Below, one piece after another: positions 24,784 through 34,475 of a DNA stretch of 64,000 nt. The notes under the pieces were generated by a model. The model did not search any database and had not been told where the DNA came from. It was given only the letters and a program-made list of their open reading frames with translations. The DNA comes from DAITQM01 sp036832975. GTDB lineage: Bacteria > Pseudomonadota > Gammaproteobacteria > Xanthomonadales > Wenzhouxiangellaceae. Each line of letters begins with the position of its first letter. The first letter of the stretch is position 1. Where the stretch lies: assembly GCA_036832975.1 (NCBI GenBank), contig DAITQM010000008.1, positions 1-64,000 on the forward strand, in the 5' to 3' direction. The position numbers were made by a program, and so were the translations under genes.

Positions 24784-27374
24784 TGTTTTGGCGCCGGCTC
24801 CGCACCGGGCAGCGGCGGCAGTTCGGTCGGCCGGAGCAGATCGCTGAAGTAAAGCGTATTGAGCAGGATACGGGCGCTGCCCAGCCAATGACCGCGGAAA
24901 GCGAGCGGGTCGGCGATCCGGATCACCCACCCTGCTCCTTTGTTTTCGGCAACCAGCGCCGGCTGCCCGGCGAGGCGCGCGGCAAGCGGCGCGCCGAGAT
25001 GGCCGGCCAACAGCGGCGAGGGGGCATAACGGGCAGGCGTGGCGTAGGGATTTTGCGCTGCCTGGAGTATCGTCGTCCCTTGTTTCAGCACCGCGACCTG
25101 CGGCCGCTGCAGACCGAACAGCAACGGGTGGCCGAGGTCGATGTCGAGTTGCAAGATCGCCCCGCCGAGCGTCCGTTCCGCGGTGTCCTTTTCGAACTCG
25201 GCGTAGGGCCGGGGCTCGAGCCGCGGCGTCTCGCCCACCGGCGCCGGCGGCGCGGCCGCGGCGGCCGTCGGCGGTGCTGGTGGTTCGAAATCGATCGTTT
25301 CGCTCCACAGCGCGCCGCTGCCGGTCGCGATCAGCCGACCGCCATGTCTGACCCAATCGGCGAGCCGCACTTTGAACGCCTCGGGCCAGGCGGTGTAATC
25401 GCCGTCGGCCAGGTAAATGTGGGTGTAGCGTTCGAGCGGCGCCTGGGCCAGCAACGGCCAATCGAGGCGAGTCGGCGTCAGGCCGGCGTAGCGGTCGAAC
25501 AGGTACCACAAAGCCCCGGCCTGTTCCGGCTCGAGGCCGGGTCCGGTGACCATCAACGGGCGCGGCGGTTGGAGCGGTTGAACAGCCGGTGAACCGAGAT
25601 CGACGTCGCCGGCGATGCTGCCGGCGGCGATCATTTCGACGTGATATTCGGCGGCGAGACGGGATACGGCGCGGGCCGCCTCTGCCATCCGGGAGGCGGG
25701 ATATTGCGGCGCCTGATAGGCCAGTGGGATGACCAGGGTTCCCGGTCCGAGCGACGCGCTGCCGTCCAGGGCGCGCGTCGCGGCGAACACCCGCCAGCGA
25801 TCAGCCAGCAAGCGCTGCAGGAGCCCGGCGGCACCCAACTGGTTCCACGGGACGAGCAGCACGCGGGGCTGGTCTTGGACAGCAACCGGCGACGCCGGCG
25901 CCGGTACTTCGGTCAGAGGCGCGCCGTGGGCCGGAACGCTGCCGAGCCGGGTGAAGGGCAAGTCGAAGGCCAGTGGCAGTGTCCAGGCCGAAACGTCGTA
26001 AAACGTCGAATCGGCGAATTCGGTGCGGGTCTCGAACAAGGTCGCGGCGAGCAGGCCGCGCGGCTGCCCGGCCGGCACGACCCAGGCGTGCCCGGCGGTG
26101 AACTGGATGCCGCTCTCCTCAATGTTTCGCCCCAGCGGATAAACCGTGATGCCATGGTGCAGCAGGATGTCGAGCAATAAAGCGGCGCGTTCGGGATCGC
26201 CGTCGTCAGCGAACAACCAGGCGCCCTGCTGAGCGGCCGCCGCTTTTAAGGCATCGCGCCGGTAGTCCAGCAGCTCGCCGCGCAGGCGATCGGCGCCGTC
26301 GATCGTCGCCAGGCTGGCGGCGACCTGATTGGCGATCGTCGCGGCGAAGGTGCGCACTCCGCGCGCCGTGGCGATCTGCCGGCCGCGGCTCGAGCCCTGC
26401 TCGAACAAAATGCCGACCGTGCCTATCAAGTCAGGATAGGTCGAACCCTTGCCGTGATAGAAATCGTCGAAGACCTCGCGGCTGAAATACATCTCGCCGC
26501 GCCGGTCGAACGCCGCGGCGTAATACTGGCCGAGCAAGGCCGTCAACTCCTGATTGCGGCGCGGCGTCAGCGGGTGGGTTCTGGCCGGCGCACCGGGCTG
26601 GAAAAAGAAGGTGTTTTCATAATTCATCTCGTGGTGATCGGTATAGACGTGTGGTGCGAAATCGCGCATCACAGCGACCCGCGCCCGGGTCTCCGGGTGA
26701 ACGAGGGCCAACCAGTCGCGATTTAAGTCGAACCAGTAATGGTTATAGCGGCCGGCTGGCCAGCCTTCGGTTTTCTCGCGGTCCCAAGGGTCATCCACCG
26801 GATGGTCCGCATCGTGGCCGTTGGCCCAGGTGGCGAAGCGATCCAGGCCATCGGGATTTTGCGCCGGGTCGATCAGGATCACGGTGCGCTCGAGCAGCGC
26901 CGCGGTTGCGGCATCGGCGGCCGAAGTCCAATGCCAGGCGACCCACGGTGCGGCGTTGCTGCCGCTTGCCTCGTTGCCATGAATGCTGTACGCCTGCCAG
27001 ACGACCAATGGCTCCCGGCCGGCGTGCACGCCGGCCAAAAGCTCGTCGAGGCGCGCCAGATTGGCCGGCGCGCTGATGATCGCCAACAGCAGCGGCCGGC
27101 CCTCGTGCGTCATTCCGGTCCGGCGTAAGGCGAGGCGCGGCGAAGCGGCGTCGAGCGCCGTGAAATAGGCGGCGAGTTGATCGTGCCGTACATGCCGCCG
27201 GCCCGCCGCGAAGCCGAAATAATCGTCGGGCCGGGGGACCGTCGATAGCCGCTCGATCGCCGGCAACACCGCCGCCAGCGGCTCGTCGCCGGCCGCGACC
27301 CGCTCCGGAAATGAGGTCAACAGGGCCGGCAAAAGCCAGAGCAGCGCAGCGCGCGGCGGGAAAATCGATTTCAT
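24780..27374 (-). CDS. M14-family zinc carboxypeptidase-like exported protein
   Basis: 864 residues with a signal peptide (LLWLLPALLTSFPERVAAG). The M14 domain occupies about 45-400: zinc ligands His132 and Glu135 in YSIHGNEASGSN, a downstream TDHHEMNYEN, and the candidate catalytic Glu in GILFEQGSSRG. The second half resembles the glutamine-amidotransferase-like tail seen in large secreted M14 proteins of marine bacteria and ends without a membrane anchor. It should cleave C-terminal residues or peptidoglycan-type peptides in the periplasm or outside. Coupled by ATGA to recQ, an unusual partner. Confidence 0.85.
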   Translation of the reverse strand: MKSIFPPRAALLWLLPALLTSFPERVAAGDEPLAAVLPAIERLSTVPRPDDYFGFAAGRRHVRHDQLAAYFTALDAASPRLALRRTGMTHEGRPLLLAIISAPANLARLDELLAGVHAGREPLVVWQAYSIHGNEASGSNAAPWVAWHWTSAADAATAALLERTVILIDPAQNPDGLDRFATWANGHDADHPVDDPWDREKTEGWPAGRYNHYWFDLNRDWLALVHPETRARVAVMRDFAPHVYTDHHEMNYENTFFFQPGAPARTHPLTPRRNQELTALLGQYYAAAFDRRGEMYFSREVFDDFYHGKGSTYPDLIGTVGILFEQGSSRGRQIATARGVRTFAATIANQVAASLATIDGADRLRGELLDYRRDALKAAAAQQGAWLFADDGDPERAALLLDILLHHGITVYPLGRNIEESGIQFTAGHAWVVPAGQPRGLLAATLFETRTEFADSTFYDVSAWTLPLAFDLPFTRLGSVPAHGAPLTEVPAPASPVAVQDQPRVLLVPWNQLGAAGLLQRLLADRWRVFAATRALDGSASLGPGTLVIPLAYQAPQYPASRMAEAARAVSRLAAEYHVEMIAAGSIAGDVDLGSPAVQPLQPPRPLMVTGPGLEPEQAGALWYLFDRYAGLTPTRLDWPLLAQAPLERYTHIYLADGDYTAWPEAFKVRLADWVRHGGRLIATGSGALWSETIDFEPPAPPTAAAAAPPAPVGETPRLEPRPYAEFEKDTAERTLGGAILQLDIDLGHPLLFGLQRPQVAVLKQGTTILQAAQNPYATPARYAPSPLLAGHLGAPLAARLAGQPALVAENKGAGWVIRIADPLAFRGHWLGSARILLNTLYFSDLLRPTELPPLPGAEPAPKQ

Positions 27375-27504
27375 TGTTGTGGCCGATGATGATGCCGATG
27401 CGGCGGTACTTTACCAGACACCCGGGCGGCGCCGGCGATCACCACCCGACGGCCATGCGTTATCATGAGCCGCCGCGACGCTGCTGAATGTATGGGGGAG
27501 GTCA

Positions 27505-28821
27505 ATGGTTTTACATCATCGGATTTTGCTCGGCCTGATCCTCGGCGCGATTTGCGGTGTGCTGGTCAACATCGCCGCCGGCGAGGCGCTCTGGGTCGAT
27601 GCGCTCAACTCCTATGTAGCGGGGCCTGTCGGGCAGATATTTCTACGCCTGTTGATGATGGTCGTCGTGCCCTTGGTGTTCGCGACGCTGGCGCTCGGCG
27701 TGGCGCGTCTCGGCGATCTGGGCAAGATCGGCCGCCTGGGAGCGCGGACCCTGGTGTATTTCCTGTTGACCACGACGCTGGCGGTGGGGCTGGGTCTTTT
27801 TCTCGCCAACAGCGTCGAGCCCGGCGCCGGGATCACGCCAGAAACGGCGGCTGAACTGCTCGACACCTATCGCGGCCAGGCCAATCTACGCCTGGAGGCG
27901 AGCGCGGCGCGCGATTTCGGGATCGACACCTTTGTCAACATCGTGCCGCGCAACCCGGTGCAGGCGGCGGCCGATATGCAGATGCTGCCGCTGATCTTCT
28001 TTTCGCTGATGTTCGGCATCGCGCTGACCATGATCCCGGCGGCGAAGGCGCGCGGCATGATGGATTTTCTCGAAGGGCTGGCCGGGGTCGTCACCAAGCT
28101 GATCGAACTGGCGATGAAGCTTGCGCCTTACGGGGTGTTCGCGCTGATTTTCGTCGTCACCAGCCGCTTCGGCTGGAACGTGCTCGGGACGTTGGGTCTT
28201 TACGCCGCAACCGTGCTGCTGGGACTTGCGATCCACGCCGCGGTCACGCTTTCCTTGCTGCTGCGTTTCGCTGCCGGCATCCGGCCGCGGCGCTTCTGGG
28301 GGCACGTGCGCGAAGCGGTGATCACCGCGTTTTCGACGTCGTCGAGCAACGCCACGCTGCCGACCTCGCTGCTCGTCGCCGAACGCAATCTTGGCGTTCC
28401 GCCGCAAGTCGCCGGTTTCGTCCTGCCGCTCGGCGCGACGATGAATATGAACGGCACAGCGCTGTTCGAGGGCATCACGATGCTGTTCGTCGCTCAGGTG
28501 TTCGGCGTCGATCTGACCCTCAGCCAGCAGCTCGTTGTCGTGATCCTCTCGATCCTGACCGCGGTCGGTGCGGCCGGTGTGCCGGGCGGTTCGATCCCGC
28601 TGTTGATGGTGTTGGCCGCGTCGGTCGGCATCCCGGGCGAAGGCATCGCCATCATCATCGGCATCGACCGCATCCTCGATATGGCGCGCACCGTGGTCAA
28701 TGTCAGCGGCGATTTGACCGCCACCTGCGTCGTCGCTCGTTACGAGGGGGTGTGGGATGCGCAGCGCGCCGATCCCAGCGGCCATGCACCGGTGGCGCTC
28801 GAAGCGAAGGACGACGTCTGA
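27505..28821 (+). CDS. Dicarboxylate/amino acid:cation symporter (DAACS family)
   Basis: 438 residues with about eight membrane segments and re-entrant loops; STSSSNATLPTSL corresponds to the serine-rich HP1 tip, NMNGTALFEG to the Na+-binding NMDGT region, and DRILDMARTVVNVSGD to the substrate-binding helix 8. These define the GltP/DctA/SstT superfamily. The central Arg in DMARTVVNV suggests an acidic amino acid or dicarboxylate substrate. A GGGGGAGG ribosome-binding sequence lies just before the ATG. Single-gene unit. Confidence 0.92.
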   Translation: MVLHHRILLGLILGAICGVLVNIAAGEALWVDALNSYVAGPVGQIFLRLLMMVVVPLVFATLALGVARLGDLGKIGRLGARTLVYFLLTTTLAVGLGLFLANSVEPGAGITPETAAELLDTYRGQANLRLEASAARDFGIDTFVNIVPRNPVQAAADMQMLPLIFFSLMFGIALTMIPAAKARGMMDFLEGLAGVVTKLIELAMKLAPYGVFALIFVVTSRFGWNVLGTLGLYAATVLLGLAIHAAVTLSLLLRFAAGIRPRRFWGHVREAVITAFSTSSSNATLPTSLLVAERNLGVPPQVAGFVLPLGATMNMNGTALFEGITMLFVAQVFGVDLTLSQQLVVVILSILTAVGAAGVPGGSIPLLMVLAASVGIPGEGIAIIIGIDRILDMARTVVNVSGDLTATCVVARYEGVWDAQRADPSGHAPVALEAKDDV

Positions 28822-28833
28822 ACGAGAGCCGCT

Positions 28834-29610
28834 TCAGGTTCTCAAACCGATGCCTTTGTGCAGCAGGTAAAGCGCCAGGGCGGCGAGCGCCGCAACGAAG
28901 GAGACGAGTACGGCATAGGCGAATGGCAGTGGGACGTCGCTGATGCCGAGCATACCATAGCGAAAGGCGTTGACCATGTAGAGGATCGGGTTGAACGCCG
29001 AAATGTCGCGCCAGATACCGGGCAGCAGATCGACCGAGTAGAACACGCCGCCGAGATAGGTCAGCGGTGCCAGTACGAAAGTCGGCACGATCGCGATATC
29101 GTCGAATTTGCGGGCGTAGATGGCGTTGATCAACCCGGCGAGCGAAAAGGCGACGGCGGTGAGCAGAAAGGTGCTGAGCGTAATCCCCGGATGGGCGATG
29201 GCCAGCGGCGTAAACAGCCGGGCGACGACCAGCACCAACACGCCGACCAGCAGGCCGCGGAAAACCGCAGCACTGACATAGCCGGTCATGATCACCCAGT
29301 TAGGCAGCGGCGAAATCAGCAATTCCTCGATATGGCGGCCGAACTTGGCGCCGAACAGCGACGAGGAGACATTGCCGTAAGCGTTGGTGATCACTGACAT
29401 CATCACCAGGCCGGGCACGATGTACTGCATGTAATCGATACCCTGCATCGTCCCGATGCGGCGGCCGATCAGGTTGCCGAAAATCACGAAATAAAGGCTC
29501 ATCGTAATCGCCGGCGGGACCAGCGTCTGACCCCAAATGCGTAGAATGCGCACGATCTCGCGACGCAGTATCGTATAAAAACCGATCCAGTTGACTTTGG
29601 CATGATTCAT
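28834..29610 (-). CDS. yadH: ABC-2 transporter permease (YadH-like)
   Basis: 258 residues, about six membrane segments, with the ABC-2 core (GSPxP-like LLISPLPNWVIMTGYV and APLTYLGGVFYSVDLLP). Matches YadH of E. coli in length. It partners the ATPase encoded immediately upstream, whose stop it overlaps by four bases. Substrate unknown for the whole YadGH family; export is expected. Confidence 0.88.
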   Translation of the reverse strand: MNHAKVNWIGFYTILRREIVRILRIWGQTLVPPAITMSLYFVIFGNLIGRRIGTMQGIDYMQYIVPGLVMMSVITNAYGNVSSSLFGAKFGRHIEELLISPLPNWVIMTGYVSAAVFRGLLVGVLVLVVARLFTPLAIAHPGITLSTFLLTAVAFSLAGLINAIYARKFDDIAIVPTFVLAPLTYLGGVFYSVDLLPGIWRDISAFNPILYMVNAFRYGMLGISDVPLPFAYAVLVSFVAALAALALYLLHKGIGLRT

Positions 29611-30539
29611 AGCGCAGCCTCGGATCCGTTTTCGCTCAGCAACCTCATGAACAGCTCCTCCAGGCGGTTGGCTTTATTGCGCAGCGAGACGACGGAGATA
29701 CCGCGCGCGTCGAGGACGGCGAAAAGCTCGTTGAGACTGGCGGCCCGCGGGATGGCGACTTCGAGCGTCGCCGGATCGGTCAGGTGGATCTCGAAACCGC
29801 TCAGTTCAGGCGGCGCGGCGAGCGGCGTTTTGAGGTCGAGGACGAAGGTTTCGCTGTCCATCTGCTTGATCAACGTTTTGACGTCGGTATGGGCGATGAT
29901 CCGGCCGTGGTCGATGATCGCCAGGTTGCGGCAGAGCTGCTCGGCTTCCTCGAGATAATGAGTGGTCAGGATGACCGTGGTGCCGGCGCGGTTGATATCG
30001 CGCAACTGCCGCCACATGGCGCGCCGGATCTCGATATCGACGCCGGCGGTCGGTTCGTCGAGGATCAAAAGACGCGGCTCGTTGACCAGCGCCCGGGCGA
30101 TCATCAAGCGCCGCTTCATACCGCCGGACAACGTGCGCGACGGCTGGTTGTGTTTGTCCCACAAGCTCATCTGGCGCAACAGGCGTTCGGCACGCGGCAA
30201 CGCGACGCGGCGCGGCACACCGTAATAGCCGGCCTGGTTGACGACGATTTCGAGCGGTTTTTCGAACTGATTGAAATTGATTTCCTGCGGCACCAGACCG
30301 ATGCAAGCCATCGCCTCGGCACGCCGGTGATGCAAGTCGAAGCCACAGATCTCCGCCGCTCCCGAGGTGGCGTTGACCAGCGAACTCAATATCCCGATCA
30401 GCGTCGATTTGCCGGCGCCGTTGGGGCCGAGCAAACCGAAAAAATCGCCCTCAGCGACTTCGAGGTCGATGCTGTCTAGCGCCTTGACGCCGTTCGCGTA
30501 GGTTTTACTCAACTGGCGGATGTGCAGCGCCTGACTCAT
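29607..30539 (-). CDS. yadG: ABC transporter ATPase (YadG-like)
   Basis: 310 residues: Walker A GPNGAGKST, signature LSGGMKRRL, Walker B LLILDEPTAGVD and a DrrA/NatA-type C-terminal extension. Start placed at MSQALHIRQL (30539); upstream codons of the frame lie antisense to the next gene's leader. Overlaps the permease gene by four bases. The hydrolase gene on the other strand starts 79 bases away, so the two promoters share this gap. Confidence 0.91.
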   Translation of the reverse strand: MSQALHIRQLSKTYANGVKALDSIDLEVAEGDFFGLLGPNGAGKSTLIGILSSLVNATSGAAEICGFDLHHRRAEAMACIGLVPQEINFNQFEKPLEIVVNQAGYYGVPRRVALPRAERLLRQMSLWDKHNQPSRTLSGGMKRRLMIARALVNEPRLLILDEPTAGVDIEIRRAMWRQLRDINRAGTTVILTTHYLEEAEQLCRNLAIIDHGRIIAHTDVKTLIKQMDSETFVLDLKTPLAAPPELSGFEIHLTDPATLEVAIPRAASLNELFAVLDARGISVVSLRNKANRLEELFMRLLSENGSEAAL

Positions 30540-30617
30540 ACGGCTATGACTTTTGGCAGGGTGAATGAGAGAAGGGGGTTGGGTATACTTCGGCGCTGCT
30601 ATTGTAGGGGTTGATCC

Positions 30618-32081
30618 ATGCGCATTGCAAAACAGCGGGCGGCGCACGGCGGGGCGTTGGCCGTTCTGGCGGTCTTTTGCATGCCGTCCTACGCCGTGCA
30701 GTTTGAACCTTGTTTTTTGCCGGCCGCCGGCGGCGGCACCATGCACGCCGCCGAATGCGGCACTCTCGAGGTCGCGGAAAACCCTGCCGCCACAGACGGC
30801 CGGCGGATCGGCCTGCGCGTCGTCCGGGTGCCGGCCCGCGTCCCACGTGATCCCGATCCCTTGTTCATTTTCGCCGGCGGTCCGGGCCAGGCGGCGAGTG
30901 AGATCTACCCGCAGCTCGCCGCGGCCCTCGAAAAAATCAACCGCGGCCGCGACATCGTACTGATCGACCAGCGCGGTACCGGCGGCTCAAACCCGCTGCA
31001 TTGCCAACCGCTCGAAGATGATGTGGCCCGGCCGTTCGATCCAACTGAAGTCCGCCAAGATGCCGCCCGCTGCCGGCGCGAGTTGGAGACCATCGCCGAC
31101 CTGCGTTATTACACGACGGCGCAGGCGATGACCGACTACGATGCGGTGCGCGAAGCGCTCGGTTACGAGAAGATCAACCTGTGGGGCGGCTCTTACGGCA
31201 CGCGCGCCGCGCAGGTCTACCTTAGGCTTTACCCCGACCACGTGCGGCGCGTCGTGCTCGACAGTGTCGTGCCGCCGCGCCTGGCGCTCGGCACCGAACA
31301 CGCGCCGATGCTCGATCATGCTTTGCGCTTGATCTTGGATGACTGCGCCGCCGATCCCGCCTGCGCCGCAGCCTACCCCGATCCCGCCGGCGACCTGGCG
31401 GCGGTGCGCGAGCGGTGGAGCACCGCACCGCACAGGGTCGAAGTGCGCGCGCCGCGCACTGGCGCACGCCAGTCGATGCGCGCCGACCGTGAAACGCTCG
31501 CCGGGTCGATACGGCTTCTCGCTTATTCCAGTGTCACCCAGGCGCTGTTGCCCAATTTACTGCACCGCGCCGCCGGCGGCGAGGATGAAATCCTGCTCGC
31601 CCAGGGCCTGCTGGCGGCCGAACGCCTGACTGACGAGATCGCCCGCGGCATGGAGGCGAGCGTGATGTGCAGCGAGGATTTTCCGTTTTTTCCCGCCGCC
31701 CTGGAACAAGACGAGACGCTGACCGGCAACGCCCAGTGGCAGGCCATCGCCGCCATTTGCGCCGCCTGGCCGGCCGGCGAGGTGGCTGCCGATTTTCACG
31801 AACCGCGGCACAGCGAAGTGCCAGTGCTGCTGCTCGCCGGCGAACGCGATCCGGTCACGCCGCCGGCCTACGCCGATGAGACAGCCGTGCAGTTTCCGGC
31901 CTCGCAGGTTGTCATCGTGCCCGGCGCCGGACACTTGGTGCTGACCACCGGCTGCGTGCCGCGACTGGTCGCCGAATTCATCACCGCCGAGGACGCCGCA
32001 TTCTCGAACCTCGATACGACGTGCCTTGATCAGCAGGCGGCTGAACCGTTTTTCACCACCGCTCTTGGACCGCAACCATGA
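30618..32081 (+). CDS. Exported alpha/beta hydrolase (tripeptidyl aminopeptidase-like)
   Basis: 487 residues with a signal peptide (MRIAKQ to SYAVQ). The nucleophile elbow GGSYGT puts Ser at about 192; the oxyanion region is FAGGPGQAA, DQRGTGGS is typical of the S33 proline-iminopeptidase/TAP family, and the C-terminal TAP-like domain (LLLAGERDPVTPP then GAGHLV) supplies Asp and His. Probably releases N-terminal peptides in the periplasm. Overlaps the following ABC ATPase gene by four bases, so it belongs to the same operon. Confidence 0.88.
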   Translation: MRIAKQRAAHGGALAVLAVFCMPSYAVQFEPCFLPAAGGGTMHAAECGTLEVAENPAATDGRRIGLRVVRVPARVPRDPDPLFIFAGGPGQAASEIYPQLAAALEKINRGRDIVLIDQRGTGGSNPLHCQPLEDDVARPFDPTEVRQDAARCRRELETIADLRYYTTAQAMTDYDAVREALGYEKINLWGGSYGTRAAQVYLRLYPDHVRRVVLDSVVPPRLALGTEHAPMLDHALRLILDDCAADPACAAAYPDPAGDLAAVRERWSTAPHRVEVRAPRTGARQSMRADRETLAGSIRLLAYSSVTQALLPNLLHRAAGGEDEILLAQGLLAAERLTDEIARGMEASVMCSEDFPFFPAALEQDETLTGNAQWQAIAAICAAWPAGEVAADFHEPRHSEVPVLLLAGERDPVTPPAYADETAVQFPASQVVIVPGAGHLVLTTGCVPRLVAEFITAEDAAFSNLDTTCLDQQAAEPFFTTALGPQP

Positions 32082-32809
32082 TCGCCGTCGAAAATTTAGC
32101 AAAACATTTCGGGGCGGTGCAGGCCGTGCGCAACGTTAGCTTTACTGCCCGCGACGGCGAAATCACCGGCCTGCTCGGCCCGAACGGCGCCGGCAAGACG
32201 ACGACGCTGCGGATGATCACCGGCCTACTGCCGCCTGACGATGGTTCGATCCGGATCGACGGCGTCGATCCGGGCGCCGAGCCGCTTGCCGCCCGCCGCA
32301 GGCTCGGCGTGTTGCCCGATGCCCGCGGCCTATACCGCCGGTTGACCGGGCGCGAGAATTTGCTGTATTTCGGCCGCTTGCAGGGGCTCGCGGCCGGCGA
32401 CTGCGGCGCGCGTGCAGATGAACTCATCACCACCTTGAACATGGCCGATTTCGCCGACCGCCGGGCCGAAGGCTATTCGAACGGCCAGCGGCTCAAAGTG
32501 GCCATCGCCCGCGCCCTGATCCACCGGCCGCGCAACGTCCTGCTCGACGAGCCGACCAACGGCCTCGACATCATGAGCATCCGCGCCCTGCGCCGTTTCG
32601 TCGCCGAGTTGGCCGCCGCCGGCCACGCGGTGATCCTCTCGACCCACGTCATGCAGGAGGTCGCGGCGCTGTGCCGGCGCATCGTCATCATCGCCGGCGG
32701 CGCGGTGGTCGCCGACGGCAGCGGTGAGGATCTGATCCGGCGGACCGGCACGGCCACGCTGGAAGACGCTTTTGTCGCCTTGACCGGCGGCGAGGGGATG
32801 GCGGCATGA
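32078..32809 (+). CDS. natA: ABC transporter ATPase (NatA-like)
   Basis: 243 residues with Walker A GPNGAGKTTT, signature YSNGQRLKVAIA (a variant of LSGGQ), Walker B VLLDEPTNGLD and switch STHVMQEV. The closest family is the NatA/CcmA-like group, whose founding member exports Na+ together with NatB. Overlaps both neighbours by four bases, making a hydrolase-natA-natB operon. Confidence 0.9.
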   Translation: MIAVENLAKHFGAVQAVRNVSFTARDGEITGLLGPNGAGKTTTLRMITGLLPPDDGSIRIDGVDPGAEPLAARRRLGVLPDARGLYRRLTGRENLLYFGRLQGLAAGDCGARADELITTLNMADFADRRAEGYSNGQRLKVAIARALIHRPRNVLLDEPTNGLDIMSIRALRRFVAELAAAGHAVILSTHVMQEVAALCRRIVIIAGGAVVADGSGEDLIRRTGTATLEDAFVALTGGEGMAA

Positions 32810-33978
32810 AAGCGTGGCGCATCGTCTTCGGTAAAGAAGTCCGCGAAAACCTCCGCGACCGGCGAACCCTGCTCTCGTCGCTGGTCTTCGGCGCGATGTT
32901 CGGGCCGCTGCTGTTCGCACTGATCTTGGGCATCGTCATTTCGCGCGAAGCCGACAAGGCCGAACAGGAACTCAAATTGCCGGTCACCGGCGGCGCGGCG
33001 GCGCCGAATCTCGTCGCCTGGCTCGAACGCCATGGGGCGGTCATCGAGACGGCACCGGACGACCCCGAACAAGCGATCGCCGAACGCCGGGTCGATCTGG
33101 TCGTCCGGATTCCCGGCGAGTATCCGGCGCAATGGCTGAGCGGCGAGGCCGCCGTCGTCGAAATCCTCCACGACAGTTCGCGGCGCGATACCGAGCAAGC
33201 CGTGCGCCGGGCCCGCTCGCTGCTCGAAGCCTGGGGGGCACAGACTGGAGCACAGCGCCTGTTGCTGCGCGGCATCGACCCGGCGATCACACGACCTGTC
33301 GAGGTGCAACTTAAGGACCAGTCCACGCCGGAAAGCCGCGGCGCCCTGATCCTGGCGATGCTGCCCTATCTCGTCATGCTCTCGGTATTTATCGGCGGCA
33401 TGTATCTGGCGATCGACATCACCGCCGGCGAGCGCGAACGGCGCTCGCTCGAACCGTTGTTGCTCAATCCAGTTGCGATCTGGCAAATCGCCGGTGGCAA
33501 AATGCTGGCGACGCTGTTGTTCGCGCTCATCGCGCTGGCCCTGACGCTGGCGATGTTCCGCCTCGGCATGCAGTTTCTGCCGGTCGCTGAACTTGGCGTG
33601 CGATTTAATCTGAACGCCCCGGCCCTGGTCGCCATGTTCATCTTGATGATCCCGGTGGCGCTGCTCGCCGTCGGCTTGCAGACCTTGACCGCCGCGTTCA
33701 GCCGCAGCTTCCGCGAGGCACAAACTTATCTATCGTTTTTGATGTTCGTACCGTTACTGCCCAGCCTGTGGCTGGCGGTCAGTCCCGTCAAACCCGAAGC
33801 ATGGATGATGGCCGTGCCACTATTCAACCAGGCGCTGTTGATTCAAATGACCAGCCGTGCCGAAATCATCACCACCGGCTGGCACCTGGCCGCCGCCGCG
33901 TCGACCACCATTGCCGCCTTACTGGCCGCCGCGGCCGCCCTCCACTTCTACCGCCGGCCGCAGATGCTGGAGGGTTAG
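32806..33978 (+). CDS. natB: ABC transporter permease (NatB-like)
   Basis: 390 residues. One membrane segment near the N terminus (LLFALILGIVIS), a large extracytoplasmic loop of about 140 residues, then five more segments, with LEPLLLNPVAIWQIAGGK as the ABC-2 signature of the NatB group. Substrate not proven. It is the last core gene before the integron-derived region, and only 27 bases separate its stop from the first integrase fragment. Confidence 0.9.
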   Translation: MKAWRIVFGKEVRENLRDRRTLLSSLVFGAMFGPLLFALILGIVISREADKAEQELKLPVTGGAAAPNLVAWLERHGAVIETAPDDPEQAIAERRVDLVVRIPGEYPAQWLSGEAAVVEILHDSSRRDTEQAVRRARSLLEAWGAQTGAQRLLLRGIDPAITRPVEVQLKDQSTPESRGALILAMLPYLVMLSVFIGGMYLAIDITAGERERRSLEPLLLNPVAIWQIAGGKMLATLLFALIALALTLAMFRLGMQFLPVAELGVRFNLNAPALVAMFILMIPVALLAVGLQTLTAAFSRSFREAQTYLSFLMFVPLLPSLWLAVSPVKPEAWMMAVPLFNQALLIQMTSRAEIITTGWHLAAAASTTIAALLAAAAALHFYRRPQMLEG

Positions 33979-34005
33979 TCGCTGCCCCGATGTGGCGAAC
34001 CGGTC

Positions 34006-34345
34006 ACCCTCCATCAACCGCATACTGGCGCCGTAAAGCAAACGCGCCACCCGCGCGGTTGCCCCCATCATACGCCCCGAGACTTGCGTCACCTCCGAAC
34101 GCGACAACACCACCGGCCGGCGGTCGGTCCGCATGCCGGATGTGACCGCCCGCAACCAGAGCAAATCGTTACCGAGCACCTGCTCAGCCCCCCATCTCCG
34201 CGGGATGCTATTTGTTGTGGAACAGAATGAAGCGTTGAACCCACTCGACATACGTTTTTTCGGTTCGAATGATCTAGTGCAGGGCACGGATATGCGTGCG
34301 AAGTTGATTGGGTAGATTTAGGGGCTTTTGACCATTGATAACCAT
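34006..34345 (-). pseudogene. intI: Decayed integron integrase 1 (intI remnant)
   Basis: On the minus strand, ATG at 34345 opens a frame reading MVINGQKPLNLPNQLRTHIR, then after in-frame stops IIRTEKTYVEWVQRF and HPAEMG: this is the N-terminal SAM-like domain of IntI. An internal deletion of about 35 codons and a frame change lead to TDRRPVVLSRSEV, RVARLLYGASMRLMEG, with the first catalytic Arg region, where the homology stops. The catalytic C-terminal half is gone. Orientation, away from the cassettes to the right, is the standard integron layout. Confidence 0.8.
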
Positions 34346-34475
34346 TGAGTTTGAATCTAAGTTATTGAATTTGGTGAAATATTCTATTCAAGTGAACAAT
34401 TGTACACCAGAAGAAATGTTTATGGTATATTACTTTGGTGCATAAATGTAGTTGGAGATCTTTTGGAGACACTCC
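34346..34475 (+). promoter_or_regulatory. AT-rich leader before the first cassette, possible attI/Pc relic
   Basis: This AT-rich stretch lies between the start of the first integrase remnant and the first cassette gene, where attI and the cassette promoter would normally be. It contains TTATGGTATATTA (34420-34432), which recurs at 38506-38518 in front of another cassette block. A TATATT -10-like box is included. No clean GTTRRRY recombination core was found. Confidence 0.3.

Noticed and set aside
32473..33723. 416-codon minus-strand frame across natA/natB
   Set aside because: Antisense to a conserved ABC pair; product is rich in Gln, Arg and His without domains.
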